64,000 bases of DNA, from the NCBI GenBank assembly GCA_036936605.1, contig JAUPFV010000005.1, positions 150,165,195 through 150,229,194 on the forward strand, in the 5' to 3' direction. Of this stretch, positions 21,971-31,809 are shown one piece after another (position 1 is the stretch's first letter; each line of letters opens with the position of its first letter). The stretch is from Limnanthes douglasii subsp. nivea (taxonomy: Eukaryota; Streptophyta; Magnoliopsida; Brassicales; Limnanthaceae). The translations under genes were made by a program, and so were the position numbers. Under the pieces are notes generated by a model, which was not told the origin of the DNA, did not search any database, and was given only the letters and a program-made list of their open reading frames with translations.

Positions 21971-22080
21971 GGGTCTCCCCTATAAATAGAGGAGACCCCA
22001 AATCCAAACTCATATACTCCTCCCAATATCTCTCTAAATCTCTCTACTTGTTCTAAATATTCTAGAAAACTCAAATTTCT
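21971..22080 (+). promoter_or_regulatory. Palindromic TATA promoter candidate in the hAT-type element
   Basis: At 21971-21998 two 13-base arms (GGGTCTCCCCTAT and ATAGAGGAGACCC, one mismatch) surround TATAAATA. CT-rich, leader-like sequence (ACTCCTCCC, ATCTCTCTAAATCTCTC) follows. This arrangement suggests the former transposase promoter. GTCCGGA motifs precede it at about 21880-21940. Confidence 0.4.
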
Positions 22081-22390
22081 TATTTTACATTGTAGTTCTA
22101 CTTTCAGAATTATTTTATTTTTTTCCGCAAATTGTTTCTATTTGATAAAAACACTTAAATAACGTTGGCATAACATTATAATAGCTCAATTAAGAGCTTC
22201 GTATAATTTATCAAGTTATTTACTTGTTATAGTTATTTAAATTAGTTCTTTTAATTCTAATTTTATTAGTTGTTATTAGTTGGTATTAGTTGGTATTAGT
22301 CTAAATTTAGTTTTTATTATTTGCGATATTAATTAGTTTCGATTAGTATTTTATTGCATATTTAAAAAAAACGTTGTTTTAAGTTTTAAA

Positions 22391-22450
22391 ATGCCTCTAA
22401 AACGTAGACTTACTAATGCTCACCCACCCGCTAATTTTCACTTGTTATGA
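22391..22450 (+). pseudogene. Possible transposase N-terminal stub
   Basis: 19 codons, MPLKRRLTNAHPPANFHLL, then a stop. It lies about 400 bp downstream of the candidate promoter, and the minisatellite begins soon after. Basic composition and position fit the start of a hAT transposase whose body was replaced, but there is no recognisable domain. Confidence 0.25.
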
Positions 22451-22544
22451 ATGATGTTTGTGATAACGAAAAGAAATTAATACTAACCAAAATGTAATAA
22501 TAATTTTATAATCATTATTAAAATTACAATAATAAAATTTAAAA

Positions 22545-23170
22545 TGTAATATTAAAATTATAACAATATAACTTGTAATCTTTTACCATGATAAAATATG
22601 ATTTTGGTTTAAAAAATAATAAATAACACTTGTAATATTTAAAACCAAATCACAACAACAATATTCAAAATGTAATATTAAAATTATAACAATATAACTT
22701 GTAATCTTTTACCATGATAAAATATGATTTTGGTTTAAAAAATAATAAATAACACTTGTAATATTTATAACTAAATCACAATAATAATATTCAAAATGTA
22801 ATATTAAAATTATAACAAATATAACTTGTAATCTTTTACCATGATAAAATCTGATTTTGGTTTTAAAAAAAATAACAAACACTTGTACTATTTAAAACCA
22901 AATCACAATAGTAATCAAAATGTAATATTAAAATTATAACCATAAAGTTTGTAATATTTTAACATGATAAGATATAGTTTTGGGTTGTAACATAATATCA
23001 ACCCTACTAATATTGGATCCCAAAACATAATAATAATATTCAAAATGTAATAATAACATAAGTAACATTTAAAATTTTGGATTATATAATAATTACAACA
23101 CTTAAAATATTAATAACCAAAACAAATTAATACTAACCAAAATGTAATAATAATTTTATAATCATATACA
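22545..23170. repeat. 126-bp minisatellite, about five copies
   Basis: The phrase TGTAATATTAAAATTATAAC recurs at 22545, 22671, 22797 and 22921, and a shorter version at 23046, giving spacings of 126, 126, 124 and 125. Copies 1 and 2 are nearly identical; later copies diverge. Units also share ATGATAAAATATGATTTTGG and ACACTTGTAATATTTA. Confidence 0.9.
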
Positions 23171-23429
23171 ATATCTCAATATTTTTTTAATATAACGTAA
23201 CATATGATTTTGGTTATAAAATAATTAAAACACTTATAATATTTACAAATAAACCGCGGTTTTGCGGTCCTAACGGTTTGCGGTCCTGACGGTTTACTCC
23301 TTATGCGGTCCTGCGGTTTGCGGTCCTTGCGGTTTGCAGTCCTAATGAGCCAGTTAAACGGTTTACCCGCCGGTTTATAAACAGTTCTCCAGCTTTGAAC
23401 CGCGGCTCCACAACCATTTGCCACCACTA

Positions 23430-23577
23430 CTATTATCTATGCATTTCTTTGTTACACCTACCCGTAGCCACATGTTCAACATTATTTCTATTATTCATAT
23501 ATGCTAAATTATTATTCCATCGATTATACCTTGTTTTAAAGTATAATCCATTGAATAAGAGGAGCCCTGATGAGGAT
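23430..23577 (+). other. T2 3' untranslated end and polypurine tract
   Basis: T2 internal sequence right of the hAT-type element. AATAAGAGGAGCCC directly before the 3' LTR start at 23578 is the likely polypurine tract. Confidence 0.5.
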
Positions 23578-23741
23578 TCCCTCACGGAACCAATCGATCG
23601 GACAAAGTCCGAACATGCAGGAATAATGCTTACACGGGCACGACCAAACCAATGTGGTATTAAATATATTACCAAGATGGCACACAACACTAAGCATCAA
23701 GTAAAGAAATATCACATGTGGTCATAGCGAGCGAGGTATAC
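23578..23741 (+). repeat. 3' LTR of T2, left part
   Basis: Starts TGATGAGGATTCCCTCA and aligns with the 5' LTR start at 12193. It is interrupted by C1 after 23741. The last five bases, TATAC (23737-23741), are the left C1 target duplication. Confidence 0.87.
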
Positions 23742-24127
23742 TGATGCAGGAGACAGTTACAATGCCTAATCTATTCTAGATATTTTTAGATATCTTCTAG
23801 ATATTTCTAGATATCTTTTTTTTAGATATTTCTGTTTTTTAGTGTTTTTCTTTCCTAGATAAGATTCCCTAGATAAGATTCTAGTAATTCTCCTTATTTC
23901 TAGGAACTTCCTATTTTATGCTTTAGGGTTTTCTCTATATAAAGAACCTTAGGTGCTATGTTTTAAGGACACTTTTATCATCAATATCAATCAAAGTCTT
24001 CGAGTTTTCGAGATTTGTTTTTTCTGGTGGATTCCAGAGTTTTTTTTTCTTCAAGTTTGACACCCGCAAACTTGAACCTTCAATTCTAAGACCAACGATT
24101 GTTGTCTTAGTGCATCCGAATGCGTCA
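23742..24127 (+). repeat. 5' LTR of C1
   Basis: 386 bp, starts TGATGCAGGAGACAG, ends GAATGCGTCA. Contains several AGATATTTCTAGATATCT-like motifs and a TATA box, TATATAAAG, at 23936-23944. Confidence 0.95.
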
Positions 24128-24129
24128 AG

Positions 24130-24143
24130 TGGTATCAGAGCAG
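24130..24143 (+). other. Primer binding site of C1
   Basis: TGGTATCAGAGCAG two bases after the LTR, complementary to the 3' end of initiator Met-tRNA. Confidence 0.93.
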
Positions 24144-24177
24144 GCAATCTCCTACTCTTTTCAAAGCTTGAACAGCT

Positions 24178-27100
24178 ATGGGTGATCAACCAGTAACCAG
24201 GGCCGACATGGAGGGTTTCACAGCGAGTTTGAACGAATCAACCACGAACCTGGCAAATCTGGTGGCAGTGTTAACTAATCAGATTGCAGCATTAACCAAT
24301 CAGATTGCTAACGCAGGACAAGGAGGAGGAGAATGAGTGGGACGAAATCAGAATCGACAAGGCAGACACATACCAGTTGTTGAGGAGCCGCCCCGAGTCC
24401 GACATGGTGGAAACAACCGACTGCCTGTTAGAAACAATCAACAACAAGGCAGGCATAACCGTGTCGCTGTTGATGATTCTAGCTCGGAGGAGGAATTGGA
24501 AGAGGAAGAGGTAGAACAATGGAATCAAAATAATCAGGATTACAAAGTGAAAGCTGATATTCCATTGTTCTATGGTACTATGGGTGTCGATGACTTTCTC
24601 GATTGGCAAATTGATGTCGATCGGTTCTTTGATGTTATGGAAGTCCCGGAGAGTAAACAGGTTAAGATGGTGGCTATCCGGTTAAAGAAGACTGCAGCTG
24701 TTTGGTGGGACAAATTGGCTATTCAAAGGCAAAGACAGAGGAAGGGTCCAGTTAGAACATGGCGCCGAATGAAGCAGCTAATGACTGAGTGGTTCTTACT
24801 GGAGGACTACGAGCAGATTCTTTACAAGATGTACATTGATTGTGTACAAGGAAGCAGGACCGTGACTGATTATACAGCAGAGTTTTTACGTTTCTCTGAA
24901 CGTAGTGACTTAAACGAAACAGAGAATCAGAAGGTGGCTAGATACATCAGTGGTTTAAAGGGCTCTCTTCAAGGGAAAATAGGGTTACAAACTGTGTGGA
25001 CAGTTCAAGAAGCATCCAGTCTAGCCTTGAAAGCGGAATTGATGGAGAAATCATCTCGGGGTTTCACAAATTTCAGGAGACCCTCGATCCAGAACAACAT
25101 CGAACCAGCTAGAGAAACGGACGAAGGCGTGGTTAACAGAAATTCCAACTCTCACAACAAAGGAGCAAGTAGTTCCATTAGTGGCATTCAGAAGGACAAA
25201 GCACCCAATCCGAAACAGAACATTCCTTATGCTAGGCCAACCATCGATAAGTGTTTCCGTTGTCAAGGAACAGGTCACAAGTCGAATATTTGTCCCAGTA
25301 GAAAGACGGTTGCATTGTTAGAAGAAGAGGAAGACGACTTTATGGAGAATGAGGAGTATGAAGGAGTTGAATTTGCGGAAGAGGAATCTGCGGACAGAAT
25401 CAACATTGTTTTACAGCGACTGTTGCTATCATCCAAAGAAGAGGGACAACGCACGAATCTGTTTAGAACGCATTGTTCTATTCAGAACAAGGTGTGCAAT
25501 GTGATTGTTGACAATGGGAGCTCCGAGAATTTAGTTTCTCAAAAATTGGTGGCATATTTGAAACTACCCACGACTCGTCATGAGAAACCGTATGGTCTCG
25601 GATGGGTGAAGAAAGGATCTACAGTAAGGGTTAGTGAAACTTGCAAAATTCCTCTATCAATCGGTAAGCATTACAAAGAGGAGATAATTTGTGACGTTTT
25701 GGATATGGATGTTTGCCATATTCTCCTTGGGCGACCATGGCAGTACGATAACGACATTGCATACCAAGGACGAGAAAATGTGGTCATGTTTACATGGGGA
25801 AATCATAAGATTGCAATGGCTCCTGTCAAGGATTTTGGTAGCATTGCAACAAAGAAGAAGTCAAACTTCCTCATCATGTCGCATGATGATAAAGAACTTG
25901 ACAAGGCTGTTAAGGAATCACAGTGTTTTTATCCGGTTGTGGTCAAGGGGTTGGTGAGTGCCGTGACGGAGGAGACAACAACTCCACGTGAGGTGTTAGA
26001 AATTTTGGAAGATTACAAGGAGTTAGTTGCTGAGGAACTACTTGACAACCTGCCTCCTATGCGTGATATATAACATCACATTGAGTTGATCCCGGGTTCT
26101 AGTCTACCTAATCTTCCTCACTATCGAATGAGCCCTAAAGAGAATGAAATTGTACGGGAACAGATTGAAGATTTGCTGAAGAAAGGGTTAATCCGCGAGA
26201 GTATGAGCCCCTGTGCCGTACCAGTTCTTCTCGTTCCAAAGAAAGGTAATCAGTGGCGAATGTGTGTTGATTCTAGAGCCATCAACAAGATCACAATCAA
26301 ATACAGGTTTCCTATCCCTCGGTTGGAAGACATGCTTGATGAGTTGAATGGATCAAAGGTGTTTTCCAAAATAGATCTTCGAAGTGGGTACCATCAGATT
26401 CGAATCAGGCCTGGGGATAAATGGAAGACTGCTTTTAAGAGTAAAGACGGATTGTACGAGTGGTTAGTGATGCCTTTCGGTTTGTCAAACGCACCTAGTA
26501 CTTTCATGAGATTGATGAATCAGGTTCTCCGTCCTTTCATTGGGTCCTTTGTAGTAGTTTACTTCGATGATATTTTGATCTATAGCAAAGCCAAGGACGA
26601 CCATTTAGAGCATGTATGACAGGTGTTACAAGTCCTCCAAGAAAATCAGCTGTACGTGAATTTAAAGAAATGCACATTCTGCACAAACCAGCTGTTGTTT
26701 TTGGGGTTTGTCGTTGGTGAAGATGGGATTCAAGTAGACGAAGCCAAAGTGCGTGCAATAAAAGACTGGCCCATTCCCAAAACCGTAACTGAAGTACGCA
26801 GTTTTCATGGTTTGGATACTTTCTACCAGAGATTTGTAAGAGACTTCAGTACTCTTACTGCACCTATTACCGAATGCTTGAAGAAAGGGAAGTTTCATTG
26901 GGGACCAGAACAAGACGAGAGTTTTGCATTGATTAAGGAGAAGCTTTGTACTGCTCCTGTGTTAGCATTGCCGAATTTTGATAAGATATTTCAAGTGGAA
27001 TGCGATGCTAGTGGTGTAGGAATTGGTGTTGTGTTATCTCAGGAGAAAAGACCAATAGCTTTATTTAGTGAAAAGCTAAGCGAAGCACGACAGAAATGGA

Positions 27101-28665
27101 GTACTTATGATCAAGAGTTTTATGCGGTATTTCGAGCTCTTCGACAATGGGAGCATTATCTAATTCAGCGAGAGTTTATTCTGTTCACTGACCACCAAGC
27201 TTTGAAGTTTCTTCACAGCCAGAAAGTGATAAATAAGATGCATGCTCGTTGGGTAAGTTTTCTGCAAAAATTTCCTTTCATTATTCAGCATAAGTCTGGA
27301 GCTCTTAACAAGGTAGCTGATGCTTTGAGTAGAAAGGCTTCCTTGCTAACTATCTTAGCACATGAGATTATGGGTTTCGAATTTTTGAAAGAGTTATATG
27401 AAAGTGATGCTGAATTCAAGGAATTATGGGACAAGTGCAACGGTAAGCATCCTTCTGCAGACTTCCATATTCGCGATGGCTATCTTTTTAAAGGAGACAG
27501 ACTGTGCATTCCTTGCTCGTCGTTACGAGAGAAGTTGATCCGAGAATTGCATAGTGGTGGTCTTAGTGGTCATTTGGGACGGGATAAGACAATTGCAAGC
27601 TTGGAGGAAAGGTACTATTGGTCGCACCTTAGGAAAGACGCTGGAGCTATTGTTCGGAGGTGTTTTGTTTGTCAGGTTTCTAAGGGACAATCTCAGAATA
27701 CAGGTCTTTACATATCGTTACCTGTTCCTGAAGATATCTGGCAGGACCTATCTATGGATTTTGTGTTGGGGTTGCCGAGGACGCAATGAGGTGTGGATTC
27801 TGTGTTTGTTGTTGTCGACAGGTTTTCCAAAATGACACACTTCATTGCCTGCAGAAAGACCGCAGATGCAACCAACATAGCCAAATTGTTTTTTCGGGAA
27901 GTTGTGCGTCTCCATGGGGTTCCGAAGTCAATAGTTTCCGACAGGGATACTAAGTTTCTCAGACACTTCTGGATTACATTATGGAGAATGTTTGGAACAA
28001 GTTTAAAACGAAGCTCTACAGCTCATCCCCAGAGTGATGGGCAAACCGAAGTCACAAACATGACACTGGGTAACATGATTAGAAGTATTTGTGGTGATAA
28101 ACCGAAACAGTGGGATTTAGCTCTACCGCAGGTCGAGTTCGCTTACAATAGTGCCGTACATTCCGCAACAGGGAAATCACCATTTGCGTTGGTATATACC
28201 TCTGTCCCGAAGCATGTGGTTGATTTAGTTCCACTACCGAAAGCTCCTGGAGTTAGTGCATCAGCTGAAGCTATGGCTAAAGACATTTTGGACACTAAAA
28301 AAGCAGTCCGAGCTAGATTGGAAGCAACTGGGCAAAAAAACAAAAGGGCAGCAGATAAAAAACGGAGGCTCAAGGTTTTCAACGAAGGTGATGAAGTAAT
28401 GGTGTTTCTCAAGAAAGAAAGGTTTCCAGTCGGTACTTATCGTAAGCTTCAGCCTCGCAAGTATGGTCCATTCAAGATTTTACGAAAGCTTAATGACAAT
28501 GCTTATGTGGTGGATCTACCAGACGACATGAGCATCTCTCATACGTTCAATGTAGCGGACATCTATGAGTATCATGCCGATGGTGTTCTTTATCCAGATA
28601 AGAACTCGGGGACGAGTTCTTTGGAGGTGGAGAAGACTGATGCAGGAGACGGTTACAATGCCTAA
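24178..28665 (+). pseudogene. C1 gag-pol polyprotein, one frame with four premature stops
   Basis: From the ATG at 24178 (MGDQPVTRADMEGF) a single frame of about 1495 codons runs to 28665. It is broken only by stops at 24334 (TGA), 26071 (TAA), 26617 (TGA) and 27787 (TGA), with no frameshift. Order: gag core (DFLDWQIDVDRFFDVME), zinc knuckle CFRCQGTGHKSNIC near 25252, protease with DNGSSENLVS near 25510, RT with [12 protein letters not shown] near 26560, RNase H ([15 protein letters not shown]), integrase with HSGGLSGH...CFVC zinc ligands, [15 protein letters not shown] and GQTEVTN catalytic acids, then the GPF module ([10 protein letters not shown]). The last codons lie inside the 3' LTR. 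All catalytic motifs are present, so without the stops it would look functional. Confidence 0.93.
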
Positions 28666-29022
28666 TCTATTCTAGATATTTTTAGATATCTTCTAGATAT
28701 TTCTAGATATCTTTTTTTAGATATTTCTTTTTTTAGTGTTTTCCTTTCCTAGATAAGATTCCCTAGATAAGATTCTAGTAATTCTCCTTATTTCTAGGAA
28801 CTTCCTATTTTATGCTTTAGGGTTTTCTCTATATAAAGAACCTTAGGTGCTATGTTTTAAGGACACTTTTATCATCAATATCAATCAAAATCTTCGAGTT
28901 TTCGAGATTTGTTTTTTCTGGTGGATTCCAGAGTTTTTTTTTTCTTCAAGTTTGACACCCGCAAACTTGAACCTTCAATTCTAAGACCAACGATTGTTGT
29001 CTTAGTGCAGCCGACTGCGTCA
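28638..29022 (+). repeat. 3' LTR of C1
   Basis: 385 bp, starts TGATGCAGGAGACGG, ends GACTGCGTCA. It is preceded by the purine-rich TTTGGAGGTGGAGAAG, the likely polypurine tract, and followed by TATAC. Confidence 0.95.
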
Positions 29023-29027
29023 TATAC

Positions 29028-29420
29028 TGAGGACATCCGGCAAAAAACAACCAAGTATACGTTATTTAGAAGGGACAATGAAACATAACTGAAGCATAAC
29101 TGATCAATAAGGTAACCGAGCAACGATAAGGGACAAGCGATCGTTCAAACAAGAATCTGACCGAGCAGAGGTATTACCAAGCAAGGGTCTGCACGCTAAA
29201 AGAAATGGGGCAAAATGAGGCTCGTTATGGAATAATGCTCATCTACCATCGGTAACAATCAACAAAAAAGACAGAGAGGGAGTCAAGGCACATTAATGGG
29301 ATAATTAACCATATAACTCATGTGATGCACCACGATTTGAGTAACGATTATGATTATAAGTCCATCATCATAAATTAAGGGCCACGAAAATAGATAGTGG
29401 AAAAAATTAATTAATTAGAG
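29028..29420 (+). repeat. 3' LTR of T2, right part, truncated
   Basis: Continues the T2 LTR after C1 (GAGGACATCC..., AATCTGACCGAGCAGA, CATTAATGGGATAATTAA). Homology with the 5' LTR ends at 29420; the equivalent of 12780-12893 (about 114 bp) is missing and chromovirus C2 begins at once. Confidence 0.85.
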
Positions 29421-30906
29421 GTCCGTCCCAAGATGGGAAGTGATTCTAATAGTCAACCTGGTTGCTTTAATTTAATCTTGTCTTGTTGCCATATGAGGTA
29501 CATCCGCACGTATGTCTCTAATTCATCGTAAATTTATGGCCAAACAAACTTCCCGTGCACTAAGGACAATGTGTGATGGGTGCCAGGGTGACCTGCCCAC
29601 CACGAGTCATGAAATTCATTGATTACATCTTTATGTAACTTATCCCACCAAGGCATGTTAAACCTTCTCCCTAAAGTGAAGAGTAGGTAATATTTAATCC
29701 AAAACTGTCTTGTCTTTCCTGCTTTGGAAAAGTCCACCATACTCTTTACCTTTGGATCTTTGCTCGATCCTTTCTTTATATGACCCATTAACTTACGTGA
29801 TATTTGCAAATGATACCTTGTGTTGCGTTTATCCACGAAAATGTTGTTCCCTTTCGTTGGTTTGTACTCAAGCTCATAGTCGAATTCTGCAATGATGTCT
29901 TTACCTTTGGACCATTGCTCAATATTTTCTTTATATGACCCATTAACATGTTTTTGGCTTGCGTTATATTTACAAATATTTCCTTGTGATTGTGTCCATC
30001 TACTCGGTATCACACAGTTTACGAATTTTTAATACAATGCGGTGTCATTTTGCATCAAAATTCCTCCTATGGGAAATTATAAAGTGTTTGTGTGCACTTT
30101 GAATGGTAGGATTGGGTGGGGAAGTTTCAAAATTGGCTCTTCGATCACCTCTTGTGTTAATTTCGTGAAGGCTACTTGACATTGGTCATACCACTCCCAA
30201 GATCTTCTTTTCTCCAATAAGTTGGTCAAAGTTTCTACCTTCCATGAGTATAATAGAATTAACTGTCCGTACTGGTTGATAAGACCCAAGAAATATCAAA
30301 ATTATGGTACTTTAGTTGGGGCCGTCCATTCTTGGATTTGACAGATCTTGGCTTCTTACATCAGAAGTTTCTCGCCACTAATTTTGTTGCATAGGAAAAA
30401 GACTTCATCTTGGGCAAACACGCACTTCTCTTTCTTTACCTATAGATCGTTATACTTTAGTTTGTGGAATATGGTTCGCAAGTGTTCGACATGTTCTTCT
30501 ATCGTCTTTCTATAGATCATTATATCATCAAGATAGACCATAACAAACTTGTCCAATGATGGGTGAAGTAGCTTGGCCATTACATTTCAAAAAATAGCGA
30601 GTGCATTAGTTAAACCAAAACGCATAACAAGGAATTTGTAAGTCCCATACCTTGTGACCCACTACATCTTCGGTTTGTCGCCTTCCATAATTCTGACTTG
30701 ATAGTACCCTGATCGCAAGTCTAACTTCAAAAAGTACCTCACATTTCCAATATGATCGAACAAATATGCAATGAGTGGTATCAAATAATTTTTATTCATG
30801 GTCACCTTATTAAGTGATCGGTAGTCAATCCACAACCTCATCGATTTATATTTCCTGTTTTGAAACAACATAAGTGCTCCATAAGGTGCCTTTGATGGTT
30901 GAATAT
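29421..30906 (-). pseudogene. Chromovirus C2 pol, left part: RT, RNase H and integrase start
   Basis: Minus-strand pol of a Reina-like chromovirus. From 30901 leftward: QPSKAPYGALMLFQNRK, WIDYRSLNKVTMNKNY, YFLKLDLRSGYYQVRI, LDKFVMVYLDDIMIY (catalytic YLDD), RNase H/tether pieces (IIAEFDYELEYKPTKGNN) and the integrase zinc region (WAGHPGTHHTLSLVHGKFVW, YLIWQQDKIKLKQPG, where the first Cys of the usual CxxC is Trp or Ile). Stops and frameshifts are frequent. The left end at 29421 is cut against the truncated T2 LTR. The right end is the left T3 target duplication (AATAT, 30902-30906). Confidence 0.87.
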
Positions 30907-31809
30907 TGTTTTAGGAAAATATAACAAGGATTATAACAAGTCAACTTTTTATTTCTTTCGAGAAAAAAAATACAATTCTTTAGACTTGGGAGCCTATTTA
31001 TACTTCCTCTTGATGATATTTAGTAGTTAATTGATACATATTCCCATTGATTCATGATGTAGACTGGTATTTATGATAAAAAAACCTAATTTTATGGTCA
31101 TTACTTCAGTCTATTTTCATTAATAATGTTGATCAGTTCATTCTATGTGGTCTTTATTAGTTTCCTTGATTATCTTCACTCTGTTACAGTAGGCTTCGAT
31201 TGGTCTCGTCTGTTCTAATCGTCCTTTGTTTACTTGCTCGATAGGCGTCTGATCGTTTCTTTAATATCAACTCTTGCTCGGCCTGCTCAATGAGGCGTCT
31301 ATTTAGCCGAGCTCTCCGTTGTATTATGAGCTATTGTAAATCTCCATTGATCGGTAGCCTTGTTGGCTCCTATTGGCTTCTCAGCTCGCTCTTGATGATA
31401 TGGATCTGCTTTGTACCATTCCTCCATGAGGCATCTGTCTATTTTCCAAGTCTCCTATGCTCTGCTCGTTCATAGTCTATGGTAGATATTTGAACGATCC
31501 TCTATTGTTGATTTATGCTCGGTTTGCTCAATGAGGCGTCTGTTTAAACGAGCTCAACTTTGTAGTAAGAATTATTTTCGTCCACTATCTATCGGTTGCC
31601 TTGTCGGCTCCCTTTGGGTTTTTGGATGACCCTCTATGATATAGCTCTACTCTGCATGGGGTCTCGATTATGATTCATTCTTTATTTCCTAATGTGCCTC
31701 CTTGTTTAACCGTCTGTTCGTATTATCACCTGCTCGATTTGTAATTATTTATGTATTCTTTCCTTTCCCCTCTGCTCGAACGTATTAGGTGATGGGAATT
31801 CCCTCATCA
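30907..31809 (-). repeat. 3' LTR of T3
   Basis: 903 bp. On the minus strand it starts TGATGAGGGAATTCCCATC and ends TTTTCCTAAAACA. Matches 52528-53416 along its length, including repeated GAGGCGTCTGTTTAAACGA-like phrases. The adjacent minus-strand AGGGGGTTCCT at about 31810-31820 is the likely polypurine tract. Confidence 0.92.

Larger units (their letters stand above)
20942..23429. mobile_element. 2.5-kb non-autonomous hAT-type element
   Basis: Ends TAGAGGTGGCAAACG ... CATTTGCCACCACTA are inverted repeats matching at 13 of 15 positions, typical of plant hAT elements. The flanking 8-mers (CGGTTATT, CTATTATC) agree at 5 of 8, so the target duplication is only partly preserved and the element looks old. 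No transposase is encoded. Inside are a TATA-containing palindrome with a leader-like sequence, a 19-codon ORF that could be a transposase start, a 126-bp minisatellite, and GCGG-rich subterminal blocks that are in direct, not inverted, orientation. Confidence 0.72.
23742..29022 (+). mobile_element. Ty3/gypsy chromovirus-type element C1, full length
   Basis: 5281 bp with LTRs of 386 and 385 bp, an iMet-type primer site, one gag-pol frame and the target duplication TATAC (23737-23741 and 29023-29027). The LTRs differ at roughly seven positions plus poly-T length changes (about 2%), so the insertion is fairly recent. The frame is broken only by four in-frame stops. RT, RNase H, integrase order and a GPF module at the integrase C-terminus mark a chromovirus-type element; I see no classical chromodomain. 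CRM or a related clade is possible but not decided here. Confidence 0.94.
12193..29420 (+). mobile_element. Decayed Tat-lineage Ty3/gypsy element T2, hosting three other elements
   Basis: Plus strand: 5' LTR (12193-12893), Tat primer site, gag, protease/RT, two RNases H, integrase, antisense 3' ORF, then a 3' LTR (from 23578) split by chromovirus C1 and ending prematurely at 29420. Insertions: hAT MITE 16523-16923, hAT-type element 20942-23429, C1 23742-29022. The two LTRs are clearly homologous but differ at many positions, so the element is old. All coding parts carry stops and frameshifts. Confidence 0.9.

Noticed and set aside
21874..22074. 66-codon minus-strand open frame over the palindromic TATA region
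   Set aside because: It runs through promoter-like and palindromic DNA, has no recognisable domain and opposes the apparent promoter direction.
22545..23170. Long regular repeats as a CRISPR-like or origin iteron array
   Set aside because: Units of 126 bp abut each other, are AT-rich and degenerate, and sit inside a hAT-type element.
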